This document shows, piece by piece, positions 34,102-43,300 of a stretch of DNA of 53,116 nucleotides. A program made the translations under genes and the position numbers. Each line of letters starts with the position of its first letter. Positions within the stretch are counted from its first letter, which is position 1. Origin of the DNA: Bacteroidales bacterium (GTDB taxonomy: Bacteria > Bacteroidota > Bacteroidia > Bacteroidales > UBA932); assembly GCA_017616655.1 (NCBI GenBank), contig JAFZXU010000029.1:1-53116 (forward strand), written 5' to 3'. Under the pieces are notes generated by a model. The model did not search any database, was not told the origin of the DNA, and was given only the letters and a program-made list of their open reading frames with translations.

Positions 34102-34208
34102 GTGGTGATTAAGTGGCTGAGTATCAGGTGATAGATAAAAGTCATCCCCCTCGCCGGAGGGGGATGACTTTTAATAATTAGCTGTAAACCAGCGAGTTAA
34201 TCACCACG
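34102..34208. repeat. Palindromic element with 11-bp terminal inverted repeats
   Basis: GTGGTGATTAA (34102-34112) and TTAATCACCAC (34198-34208) face each other around a 16-bp-stem hairpin. The same 107-bp arrangement recurs at 37450-37556, with one base changed in the left terminus. It could be a REP- or MITE-like element carried inside the larger repeat. Confidence 0.6.
34137..34172. terminator. Bidirectional hairpin terminator (left copy)
   Basis: AAAAGTCATCCCCCTC pairs perfectly with GAGGGGGATGACTTTT over 16 bp around the loop GCCG, with A and T tracts on the two sides. It can stop transcription from both directions. The copy at 37485-37520 has loop CGGC. Confidence 0.85.
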
Positions 34209-34236
34209 CGTTGCTGTGGAAGCCTCTACCAGCGCA

Positions 34237-34326
34237 CTACAGCCCATAGACGTCGCGGTAGAAGTCCTTCAGCTTGAGGTCGGTCTCCTTGTTGAGGTCG
34301 TAGATCAGCTGGACGTCGACGTTGTT
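34237..34326 (-). pseudogene. 3' remnant of a C69/C45-like Ntn hydrolase gene
   Basis: It encodes only the last 29 residues (from NNVDVQLIYDLN to FYRDVYGL) and the stop. The peptide is identical to the C-terminus of the intact gene at 37585-38868. The two base differences in the coding part are synonymous. There is no start or upstream part. Confidence 0.9.
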
Positions 34327-34389
34327 ACGCATTTGTTTAAAGTTTTTCGTCATTTTTGTAAAAATCGGCAATTATATATTGGACAGAGG

Positions 34390-34950
34390 ATGAAAGAAGA
34401 GGAACTGGTTTCACTGTGCAGACAGGGCGACAGGGCGGCTTTTGCGGCTCTGTTTAGGGAGTACTCGCCGGTTTTGATGGGAGTGTGCCGGCGCTATACA
34501 GTGCAGGAAGAGGATTCCAGGGAAGTTCTCCAGGAGGGATTTGAAAAGATTATTGAAGGATTCAGCCGGTTCGAGTATCGTGGGGAGGGTTCCTTAAGAG
34601 CCTGGATGTCAAGGGTGATGATGAACCGTTCTCTGGCATACATGAAGAAAAAGCGGCGGACGGAGTATTTGAATGAGCCGTTGTATGATAATCTGATTGA
34701 AGATCCGGTAATGGTCGAAAGTGATGATCCAGAGACCGGGCACATTCCGGAGGAGGTGATGATGGGGTTCATAATGAATCTGCCGCCCGGATGCAGGACA
34801 GTCCTGAATATGTATCTGTTCGAAGAACTTGACCACAGTGAGATAGCGGAAACGCTCAACATATCGAAAGAGGCTACAGCCGCCCGGCTTTACAGGGCGC
34901 GGACGCTGTTGAAAGGGATGATTGGAAACTATTTAAAAAATGGAAAATGA
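34390..34950 (+). CDS. ECF (sigma-70 family) RNA polymerase sigma factor
   Basis: The protein has 186 residues from the ATG at 34390; upstream codons are antisense to the Ntn-hydrolase remnant. Region 2 is visible in FAALFREYSPVLMGVCRRYTVQEEDSREVLQEGFEKI and SLRAWMSRVMMNRSLAYMKKKRR. Region 4 is visible in LPPGCRTVLNMYLFEELDHSEIAETLNISKEATAARLYRAR (described by its key parts). Sigma factors of this type are usually held by a membrane anti-sigma encoded next door. The next gene starts within the sigma stop codon. Confidence 0.93.
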   Translation: MKEEELVSLCRQGDRAAFAALFREYSPVLMGVCRRYTVQEEDSREVLQEGFEKIIEGFSRFEYRGEGSLRAWMSRVMMNRSLAYMKKKRRTEYLNEPLYDNLIEDPVMVESDDPETGHIPEEVMMGFIMNLPPGCRTVLNMYLFEELDHSEIAETLNISKEATAARLYRARTLLKGMIGNYLKNGK

Positions 34951-36110
34951 TGTCAGACAAATTCTTGGAATCGGTTAAAGAAAAGGCGAAGGACATCCGA
35001 AGCGAGGTTCCGAAGGAGATGTTCGATGCCATATGGGAGAATGTCGGCAAGAAGCGCGCACAACGTCGATTATTTGGCTTCATTACAGCAGCGGCAGCTG
35101 CTTCCGCCGCTTTTTTGGCGGTCATCCTGACTGTTTCGCCGAAAGAGAGTCTGATTCCGGAACTGCCTGGTGACACGGTTCAGGCTTCATCCTACACGGA
35201 GCCCGTTTCGGAAGATGCCGAAAGCTCAACTGAAACTGTGGGCACAATACCGTTGACAAAGGCGGTCGCCGATAAACAAGTTGCTATTAATCAGTCAATA
35301 GAGCAATCTGCAATAACGTATCAAGAACGACCAACTCAAGAGTCAACTGTAGCTGTAGAAACAGATACTGGCCATCCTGAAAAGGCAAATCCGGATAACG
35401 GCAGAACATTCGATAGCGAATATTTGGCACAGTTCTTTGACCCCGAAAAAGAACAGCCGAATCGCAGAAAAATACATATATCTGTATCTGGATCGACACC
35501 TGGTATCGGTAATAAAGCTGACGGAATTGTTTTATTCAATAAGAACTCAGGCGTGCTGAATCCTGCTACTATAGGTCTAGGTTCTTTGATCTCTATATAC
35601 GAGCCAGATAATAATCAAGATAATACTATGGAGTATCGCCACCGTATGCCTGTCGATCTGAGGCTTATGGTTTCCGCTGATATCGCAGACAGATTATCTG
35701 CAGAAGGAGGCATCTCCTATTCTTATCATCATACCTCCTTTATTGTTGACTCGTCATATCCTTTCCGTCAGCATTTGCATTTCATCGGTATCCCGGTCGG
35801 ACTCAGATTTGTATTCCTGACATTCAAACACTCTTCTCTCTATGCAAAAGTTGGAGGAGAAGTCGAAAAATGCATATCCGGCAGTATTGTCAATGAGACG
35901 AATAAAAATAGGGAAAGACTTGAAATAGAGCCTTTATTCTGGTCTGCGGAGGCATCTGTCGGCGCACAAGTCGGAATAGCCGGGCCCTTGTATCTCTTTG
36001 CAGAGGGAGGCGGCTCCTATCATTTCGACAACGGCACCGGCAATATCACCTACTATGGCGCACATCCCTTGATGTTCTCGCTCCAGGCCGGTCTCAGGAT
36101 AGGGCTATAA
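34947..36110 (+). CDS. Anti-sigma-like protein fused to a beta-barrel domain
   Basis: This 387-residue protein has three zones. A cytoplasmic N-terminus (SDKFLESVKEKAKDIRSEVP, about 45 residues) precedes one transmembrane helix (FITAAAAASAAFLAVILTV, about 44-63). A low-complexity periplasmic stretch runs to about 175. The C-terminal about 200 residues look like an outer-membrane beta-barrel (YRHRMPVDLRLMVSADIADR, HFIGIPVGLRFVFL, SLYAKVGGEVEK, ...FSLQAGLRIGL). The order with the overlapping ECF gene (ATG inside the sigma stop) suggests an anti-sigma factor. The barrel could let one protein span the whole envelope. Confidence 0.72.
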   Translation: MMSDKFLESVKEKAKDIRSEVPKEMFDAIWENVGKKRAQRRLFGFITAAAAASAAFLAVILTVSPKESLIPELPGDTVQASSYTEPVSEDAESSTETVGTIPLTKAVADKQVAINQSIEQSAITYQERPTQESTVAVETDTGHPEKANPDNGRTFDSEYLAQFFDPEKEQPNRRKIHISVSGSTPGIGNKADGIVLFNKNSGVLNPATIGLGSLISIYEPDNNQDNTMEYRHRMPVDLRLMVSADIADRLSAEGGISYSYHHTSFIVDSSYPFRQHLHFIGIPVGLRFVFLTFKHSSLYAKVGGEVEKCISGSIVNETNKNRERLEIEPLFWSAEASVGAQVGIAGPLYLFAEGGGSYHFDNGTGNITYYGAHPLMFSLQAGLRIGL

Positions 36111-36197
36111 AACGGTTCGCAATAGTATTTTTAAAGTTGTTAAAATAATGAAAACAATCTACCATAAACAAGAAATAATTAACAGAATAATAGAAAT

Positions 36198-37445
36198 ATG
36201 AGATCACATTATTGTACGATAGGATTATGCTTGCTGCTTGTTATCACATCTTGTAACAATTCTAACAACGACTGGATGCCAAGTGAAAACCGACTCATCA
36301 ATCCTAATGCCTGCATAGAGTTGACTCGCGCGGAGAAGAAGATAGCTGCAAAGGATTTGGATTTCGGAATCGATATGTTTAAGCATCTTGCAAAAGAAAA
36401 CGGAAAGGATGAGAATTTTCTTTTTTCTCCATTCAGCGCATCTCTCGCTTATGCGATGCTTTCCGCAGGAGCTGAAGGCAAGACCAGGAAAGAAATTGTT
36501 GACGCTCTTGGGTTTAGTGGATTCGAGTATGCCGATATGGCTTCCTATTACAAGAAACTAACGGAAGGAATGATAGCCTCCGATAAGAAAGTAGAGTTAT
36601 CTTTTGCTAATGCGGTATGGGCTGGAGGAAATATAAAGCCCGACTATGTAGATGAGGTACATAACAATTACAATGCAGAAATCAACGAAGTGGATTTCTC
36701 CAAAACAAAAGAGTCCGCTGTTATAATAAATGAATGGACATCAGATAAAACACATGGTTTGATTCCATCTATAGTCAACGAACAGAGTTTGAAAGGCACC
36801 GTGATGATGATTGAAAACGCTCTTTATTTTAAGAGCCAATGGAGTGAAGGTGTTTATTTTGCCCAAAAAATGTCATTTACCAACTCGTCAGGTAAGACGT
36901 CACAATGCAGTTCGTTTACCAATCAGGAGCCGAAATACTATTATTCGTTATTTGATGACAATGTTTCCGTGCTAAAGATACCATATTCACCATCGTTCAA
37001 TATGATGTTCGTTTTACCCGGGAAAGGCGTGGATATCAATAAGTTCATTTCTACCCTTGACGGACAGAAATGGGACAAATGGAGTGCCTCGTGTACCAGC
37101 CATAAAGTCTGCTTTGAAATCCCTTGTTTCGAAGACGGCAGTTCGATGGATCTGAAGAGTTCTCTAAATGACCGGGGAATGAAGATTCCCTTTACCCCTC
37201 GGGCAGATTTCAGCAAAATGACGGATTTCGCTCTGTTTGTTACAAATTCGGCGCAGAAAACATATATAAAAGTATCTGAAAACGGAACAGAAGCAGCGGC
37301 GGCAACAACAGTGGGAATGGGTCTTACTTGGGCAGGACCTGACAATCAGCAAGAGTACTATTTCATCGCCGACCGGCCCTTCCTCTATGCCATCGAGGAG
37401 GCTTCGACCGGAACGCTGCTGTTCATTGGAGCACACGTGAAATAG
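36198..37445 (+). CDS. Serpin-family protease inhibitor, lipoprotein
   Basis: This 415-residue protein has a lipobox signal (GLCLLLVITSCNN) and a full serpin fold. It shows NFLFSPFSASLAYAMLSAGAEGKTRKEI, MMIENALYFKSQW, and the C-terminal RPFLYAIEEASTGTLLFIGAHV. The reactive-centre hinge GTEAAAATT (363-371) is the inhibitory consensus. By canonical counting P1 is Thr377 in GMGLTWAG, but the distal loop is about six residues longer than in alpha-1-antitrypsin, so P1 is uncertain. It follows the sigma/anti-sigma pair by 87 bp. It may protect the cell from its own secreted proteases or from host proteases (inference). Confidence 0.92.
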   Translation: MRSHYCTIGLCLLLVITSCNNSNNDWMPSENRLINPNACIELTRAEKKIAAKDLDFGIDMFKHLAKENGKDENFLFSPFSASLAYAMLSAGAEGKTRKEIVDALGFSGFEYADMASYYKKLTEGMIASDKKVELSFANAVWAGGNIKPDYVDEVHNNYNAEINEVDFSKTKESAVIINEWTSDKTHGLIPSIVNEQSLKGTVMMIENALYFKSQWSEGVYFAQKMSFTNSSGKTSQCSSFTNQEPKYYYSLFDDNVSVLKIPYSPSFNMMFVLPGKGVDINKFISTLDGQKWDKWSASCTSHKVCFEIPCFEDGSSMDLKSSLNDRGMKIPFTPRADFSKMTDFALFVTNSAQKTYIKVSENGTEAAAATTVGMGLTWAGPDNQQEYYFIADRPFLYAIEEASTGTLLFIGAHVK

Positions 37446-37448
37446 CCC

Positions 37449-37674
37449 CGTGGTGGTTAAGTGGCTGAGTATCAAGCAATAGATAAAAGTCATCCCCCTC
37501 CGGCGAGGGGGATGACTTTTAATAATTAGCTGTAAACCAGCGAGTTAATCACCACGCGTTGCTGTGGAAGCCTCTACCAGCACACTACAGCCCGTAGACG
37601 TCGCGGTAGAAGTCCTTCAGCTTGAGGTCGGTCTCCTTGTTGAGGTCGTAGATCAGCTGGACGTCCACGTTGTT
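37449..37674. repeat. Right copy of the 226-bp direct repeat (native 3' end of Ntn hydrolase gene)
   Basis: This counterpart of 34101-34326 lies 3,348 bp away. It includes the terminator at 37485-37520 and the true C-terminal codons of the Ntn-hydrolase gene. Together the two copies bracket the sigma, anti-sigma and serpin genes. Confidence 0.95.
37485..37520. terminator. Bidirectional hairpin terminator (right copy)
   Basis: This has the same 16-bp stem as at 34137-34172, but the loop is CGGC instead of GCCG, as if the hairpin had been inverted. It lies between the serpin and the convergent Ntn-hydrolase gene and can serve both. Confidence 0.85.
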
Positions 37675-38868
37675 GTGACGGCGCCAGATCTCCTGGGCGG
37701 CCTTGTAGGGCATGAGCAGGCGGGCCTCCTTGGCCATCACCTTCTGCATGATGCCGTCGCCCTTGAGGTTGTAGAGCATCTCCCAGTTGAAGTACCTGTT
37801 ATGGTTGGCCGGCGTGTTGTCGAGGTCGAAGGAATAGACCCTCTTCCTGAGGATCTCGGCGTTGCGGCTCATCGGGGAGTGGAGGGTCTTGTCGGGAGCC
37901 AGCATCTCGGGGATGCCCTTTTCGCCGCCCTTCGTCCAGAGGGGCACGCAAACCGCGCAGGCGGGGTAGCCGATGATGGTCCACATAGTGGTCAGTTCAG
38001 GCTTCTCTCCCCTCTTGATACCCTCGAAAACCATGCTGCTTACAGAGTAGTTGTTCGAGATGAAATCCTCCTGGGCAGCCCAGCCGTTAGTCTTGGGCTT
38101 GTTGAAATCGCCGCTCTTGAGGTCGATGCCCATCACGGGGTTGGCATAGGAACGGGCTAGGTTCTGCAGGATGAAGTCCACGGTTACGGTGCCTTCTGCG
38201 ATGGCCTTGCGCATCTGGCGCTCGACCTCCATGTAACGCATCTGTCCCTTGCCCTCCTTGGCGGGCCTGGTGGAAACGGAGAAGTTGCTGCGCACGAGGA
38301 ACCCTTCGGGAGCCACCTTGGGATCGTTCACGTCAAACTTCTTGTAGCCGTAGCTGTGGCACTCGAAATAAGCTCCGTTGCCCTCCGCGTCCAGTACGCC
38401 CAGGTTGGCGTCGAGACCGGTGGGGATGGGAAGGTCCTCAGGGGTAAGCCTGCCGTAGAGTTCGAAGAGGAAGGCCTCCACCTCGGCCATGTTCTTGCAG
38501 TTGGAGAGCAGCTGGTACTGGAGCTCGCCGTTGGCGGTGGAATTGTTGTCCCTGACGGGTTTGACATCCACGTTGAACGATAGGGTGTTCATCACGCAGA
38601 GGCCTGCGGTGTTGACGCCTCCGTAAACGTTCTTGGGGTTGGCCAGCCCGGGATTGACGATTCCGATGAAGTCGTAATTCTTTCCCTTGAAGAACATAGC
38701 CATATTCTCGCCCTTGGTGGTGTCGCGGTTCTTCCACATCAGGGGACGTCCGTCCGGAGTAAGCTTGCCGGAGATTATGACGCTGGTGCAGGCATACGAC
38801 TCGAAAGCGCCTGCGAAGAGGAAAAGAAGCAGCGCCAGCAGCGCTACCCTATTGATTTTCTTAGCCAT
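37585..38868 (-). CDS. Exported Ntn hydrolase (C69 dipeptidase/C45 acyltransferase-like), copy 1
   Basis: This 427-residue protein has a signal peptide ending SYA just before CTSVIISG (Cys27). The Cys is the expected N-terminal nucleophile. The following motifs (GRPLMWKNRDT, GGVNTAGLCVMNT, FECHSYGYKKFDVNDP) are those of C69/C45/choloylglycine-type Ntn hydrolases, which cleave amide bonds in dipeptides or acyl-amides. The exact substrate is unknown. It is 11 bp downstream of a paralogue (38880-40130), so they form a tandem pair in one operon. Its 3' end is duplicated at 34101-34326. Confidence 0.87.
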   Translation of the reverse strand: MAKKINRVALLALLLFLFAGAFESYACTSVIISGKLTPDGRPLMWKNRDTTKGENMAMFFKGKNYDFIGIVNPGLANPKNVYGGVNTAGLCVMNTLSFNVDVKPVRDNNSTANGELQYQLLSNCKNMAEVEAFLFELYGRLTPEDLPIPTGLDANLGVLDAEGNGAYFECHSYGYKKFDVNDPKVAPEGFLVRSNFSVSTRPAKEGKGQMRYMEVERQMRKAIAEGTVTVDFILQNLARSYANPVMGIDLKSGDFNKPKTNGWAAQEDFISNNYSVSSMVFEGIKRGEKPELTTMWTIIGYPACAVCVPLWTKGGEKGIPEMLAPDKTLHSPMSRNAEILRKRVYSFDLDNTPANHNRYFNWEMLYNLKGDGIMQKVMAKEARLLMPYKAAQEIWRRHNNVDVQLIYDLNKETDLKLKDFYRDVYGL

Positions 38869-38879
38869 TATTCTGTCGA

Positions 38880-40130
38880 TTAAAGGTCAAACTCTTCTTT
38901 GTAGAATGCCGCCAGTTCTTCGTCAACCTTTGCGTTGAGTTCGATGATCTGCTTTGCGTCAACCTTGTTCTTCTTGCGCCAGATGTCGAGGAGAGCCTTG
39001 TACCTGGGCAGCACCTCGGCCTCCTTTGCGAGCACTTTCTGCATAATGCCGTTGCCCTGGAGGTTATAGAGTTTCTCCCAGTTGAAATACTTGCTGTGGT
39101 TTGCGACCGAGGTATCGAGGTCGAAGGTATAGACCGTATTGAGCAGCTTGTTGGCGTTGCGGCTCATCGGTGAGTGACGGGTCTCGTCGGGTGCGAGCAT
39201 CTTGGGAAGGCCCTTCTCGCCGCCCTTTACCCATACGGGAACGCAGACCGTAGCGGCAGGATAGCCTACGATGGTCCACATGGTGGTGAGTTCGGGCTTC
39301 TCATTGCCCTTCACACCCTGGAAAATCATGCCGCTGAGGGAGGAGTAGCGGGTGATGAAATCCTCATCCGCATACCAGCCGTTGGTCTTGGGCTTGTTGA
39401 AGTTGCCGCTCTTGAGATCCACTCCGAGCAGGGGGTTCGAGAAGGAACGGGCGAGGTTGTTGAGGACGAAGTCCACGTTGACGGTGCGGTCTGCGAGGGC
39501 CCTGCGCACCTGGCGCTCGGCCTCCATGAAGCGGATCTGTCCCTTTCCTTCGGATGCGGGATGGGTCGAGATTGAGAAGTTGCTGCGGGCGATGAAACCT
39601 TCAGGAGCCACCTTGGGATCGTTCACGTCATACTTGGTGTAGCCGTAGTTGTGGCACTCGAAATATGCGCAGTTGCCCTTCGCGTCGATGACGCCGAGGT
39701 TGGTGGTAAGGCCGGTAGGCTGCGGCAGGGCTGCGAGGAACTTCTCGAATTCCGCCATGTCCTTGCAGTTTGAAAGGGCGTCGTACTGGATGTTTCCGTT
39801 GCCCGAACTGGTCTTGCCTTCAGCGCCGCGGATGTTGACGTTGTAGGACATCGTATTCATGATGCAAAGGCCCTGGGAGTTGACTCCGCCCCAAATCGAC
39901 TTGGGTTTGGTGGAGCCGGGCGCAACGATTCCCACGAAATCGTACTTTTTTCCCTTGATGAACATCATCATGTTCTGGCCGCCGCCGGAATCGCGGTTCT
40001 TCCACATGATGGGGCGTCCGTCTTCGGTAACCTTACCGGAGATGATGACGCTCGTGCAGGCATAGGATACGCAGATATCCGCAAAGAGGAAAAGGATGAG
40101 CGCAAGCGCTGCTTTTGTGAATCTTGACAT
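38880..40130 (-). CDS. Exported Ntn hydrolase (C69 dipeptidase/C45 acyltransferase-like), copy 2
   Basis: This 416-residue paralogue of the next gene is alignable over most of its length (CTSVIISGKVTEDGRPIMWK, GGVNSQGLCIMNT, DVNDPKVAPEGFIARSNFS, GEKPELTTMWTIVGYP). The signal peptide ends CVSYA before Cys25. It lacks a few residues in the LYGRLTPEDLP region present in copy 1. It is divergent from the peptidase-locus SusC gene, about 200 bp away, and probably shares control with it. It may finish the degradation of peptides in the periplasm or at the cell surface (inference). Confidence 0.87.
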   Translation of the reverse strand: MSRFTKAALALILFLFADICVSYACTSVIISGKVTEDGRPIMWKNRDSGGGQNMMMFIKGKKYDFVGIVAPGSTKPKSIWGGVNSQGLCIMNTMSYNVNIRGAEGKTSSGNGNIQYDALSNCKDMAEFEKFLAALPQPTGLTTNLGVIDAKGNCAYFECHNYGYTKYDVNDPKVAPEGFIARSNFSISTHPASEGKGQIRFMEAERQVRRALADRTVNVDFVLNNLARSFSNPLLGVDLKSGNFNKPKTNGWYADEDFITRYSSLSGMIFQGVKGNEKPELTTMWTIVGYPAATVCVPVWVKGGEKGLPKMLAPDETRHSPMSRNANKLLNTVYTFDLDTSVANHSKYFNWEKLYNLQGNGIMQKVLAKEAEVLPRYKALLDIWRKKNKVDAKQIIELNAKVDEELAAFYKEEFDL

Positions 40131-40335
40131 AAGTTGAAATATATTAGATGGTTAATAATAATCGTGTCGGCCGCTGTCGGTTAGTCTCCGTAAAATTAAA
40201 CAATTTTTTTCTTATCTATATTTTGTTTATATTTACAAGGAATTAAACAGACTGCCAAATATCTCTCATTTAAAGAGGACTTCCATTCTTCGCCCCCTTC
40301 GACAGCCCCGGATGATCCAATCAACCTTATCTATA

Positions 40336-43300
40336 ATGCCTATGAAAGCTAAACTTATCGTATTCGCACTCCTCGCCGGATTGCTGATCCTTCCGCCTCC
40401 TGTCGCCAAGGCGCAGAACGCAGGAACGGTTTCCGGCGTGGTCGTCGACAATGCCGGAGAACCCCTTGCGGGTGTCGCCGTGATTGTGAAAGGCAAGAAT
40501 GCCAATGCCGTAACGGCAGGCAACGGAGCCTTCACCGTCAAGGCCGGCGCCAACGACGTGCTCCAGTTCATCTTCCTCGGAATGAAGGACGCTGAAGTGC
40601 CCGTAAATGGCCAAAGCTGGCTCAACGTGGCAATGGAACCGAGTATCGATGTCCTCGACGAAGTCGTGGTCACCGGTTACGGTACCTTCAAGAAATCCAC
40701 CTACACCGGTTCCGCTTCGGTGGTCAACACAGAGAAGATCAAGAACCTTCCCGTCGTGTCTATGACGCAGCTGATGGAAGGCAACACCACGGGTGTCCAG
40801 ATCTTCACCACTTCCGGACAGCCCGGTTCCACTACTTCGATGCTGGTCCGCGGACGCGGCTCCATCAATGCATCGACGGCTCCTCTCTATGTCATCGACG
40901 GCGTCCCGGTAAGCTCGGGCAACCTCAGCTCCGACTCCAACAATGTCGGCGGTCTCGACATCCTTGCCACCATCAATCCTTCCGATATCGAGAGCATCAC
41001 CGTCCTGAAGGATGCGGCTTCCGCTTCCCTCTACGGTGCCCGCGGAGCGAACGGTGTCATCCTGATCAAGACCAAGTCGGCACAGAAGGGCAAGACCGTC
41101 TACAACTTCAAGGCTTCCGGCGGTGTCTCCGACTTTGCAATGCAGTACCGTCCGATGATGGGCGGACAGGAGCGCAGGGAGCTGATATATGAAGGTTATG
41201 TCAACTATCAGCTCGACAAGGGCCTCTCGCTCGCTGACGCGCAGGCTTGGGCAGACGGCCAGATCGACGCGGTAGCGGGAATTCCGGAAGGCGGTTATGC
41301 CGACTGGGAGGGCGCAATGTTCCACAAGGGATACCAGCAGAACTACGACTTCTCCGCAATGGGCGGCAACGACAACACCAGGTTCACCGCAAGCCTCAAC
41401 TACACCAAGCAGGACGGTATGTCGTTCGACTCCTTCCTGAAGCGCTACAGCGGCCGTTTCGGCCTGGAGAATGTCCACAACAAGCTCGACTTCGGAATGA
41501 ACATCCTCCTCTCGCTGACCCAGAGCAAGGCTACGCCGGAGGACAGCTACTATGCCAGCCCTCTCTGGGGTATCAAGTATGCCCTTACCCCTTCGAATCC
41601 CATTTACCTGGCTGACGGAAGCTACAACCACGCATTCCCCAACAACGGCAACTACAACCCGATAGAGGAGAACGAGGTGAACGATTTCTCAACCCAGGCT
41701 GTAAGGTCCTTCTCATCTGCGCACGTGGGATACACCTTCATCCCCGGCCTCAAGCTGCAGACCACCTTCAATGTCGATATGGCATTCACCAAGGAGTTCC
41801 GTTTCTGGGCTCCCGAATCGGGTGACGGCCGTTCCACCAACGGTAACTGCTATGCTGCGATCTATCAGAACTTCAACTGGGATTCCAGCACTCTGCTGAG
41901 CTATGTCAAGAGTTTCGGAAAGCACAATGTGGACGCAGCTGTCGCATACGAGGCGCTTGCAAAGAACCATGATTATGTATATGCAAGGGCTGTCGAGTAC
42001 GGAAGCACCGCATTCCACGACCTGAACAACGCCTCCACCCCCCGTAACACCAACCAGGCGCAGACCCGCGAAACGATGGAGTCCGTAGTCGCCCGTTTCA
42101 ACTACGACTACGCTTCCACCTATCTCCTCGGCCTCAGCTTCCGCCGCGACGGCTCCTCGAGGCTCGCTCCGGGACACAAGTGGGACAACTTCTGGGCAGT
42201 CTCCGGATCCTGGAGAATCATCAACGAAAGCTTTATGGACGGCATCAAGGATGTTCTCTCCGATCTCAAGCTGAGGGCTTCCTACGGTGTGAACGGTAAC
42301 CTTCCCAACAGCCTTTATGGCTTCTATGGCGTCTTTTCCACAGCCGGCGCATATAACAACAAGCCGACACTCACCGAGAGTTCCATCGCGAATCCCGAGC
42401 TTTCCTGGGAGCGCAACTACGCTCTCAACCTCGGTCTCGACTTCGGCCTCTTCAAGCGGGTCAACGTAGCCTTCGACGTCTATCGCAGGCACACTACCGG
42501 TCTGCTTATGAGCAAGCAGGTGAACGAGATTTCCGGTTTCAGCTCGATAACCGGCAATATCGGTGAGATGGAGAACAAGGGATGCGAACTCGAGCTTACC
42601 TCGAGGAATATCGACAGGAAGAACTTCTACTGGACCACCACCCTGAACCTCTCCCACAACAAGAACAAGATCCTCGCTCTCAACGGCGTGGATGAATTCA
42701 ACGACGGCCGTTATATCAGAAGGGTAGGCGAGTCCTACGGCTCCATCTTCCTCCGCGAATATGCGGGCGTGGATCCCGACACGGGTACCCCTCTGTACTA
42801 TGACAATATCAAGCAGGAGGACGGCACCTTCTCCAAGAACAAGGTGGATAACCCCAACAATGCCTCCCGCATCATAGTATGCGACATCTTCCCCTGGCTG
42901 ACCGGTTCGTTCGGCAACACTATCGGATACAAGGGACTTTCCCTCGCTTTCAACTTTACCTTCACTCTCGGAGGCCACTCCTATGACAACCTGATGTACG
43001 GTGCGCAGGATGATGGTTACAATGCCACCAACAACAAGAGTATCGCACTGCGCGACAGGTGGCAGAAGCCCGGCGACCAGACCGATGTTCCCCGTTATGT
43101 TTACGGACAGGAGTACGGCGGCTGGTGGAACTCTTCCAGGGGTGTCCACAGCACCGACCACATCCGTCTCAAGAGCCTGATTCTCGGCTACAACCTGCCT
43201 CAGAAGTGGATGGATGCGGTTCATATGCGTTCAACCAAGGTATATCTCTCCGGCACCAACCTGCTGACCTTCTCCAAGTACAAACTCTATGACCCCGAGA

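Larger units (their letters stand above)
34101..34326. repeat. Left copy of a 226-bp direct repeat (displaced 3' end of Ntn hydrolase gene)
   Basis: The segment aligns without gaps to 37449-37674, with about 11 differences (95% identity). Four of these are in a hairpin loop. It contains a hairpin terminator, flanking 11-bp inverted repeats, and the last 29 codons plus stop of the Ntn-hydrolase gene (34237-34326, minus strand). The match stops sharply after GTTGTT at 34326. Confidence 0.95.
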
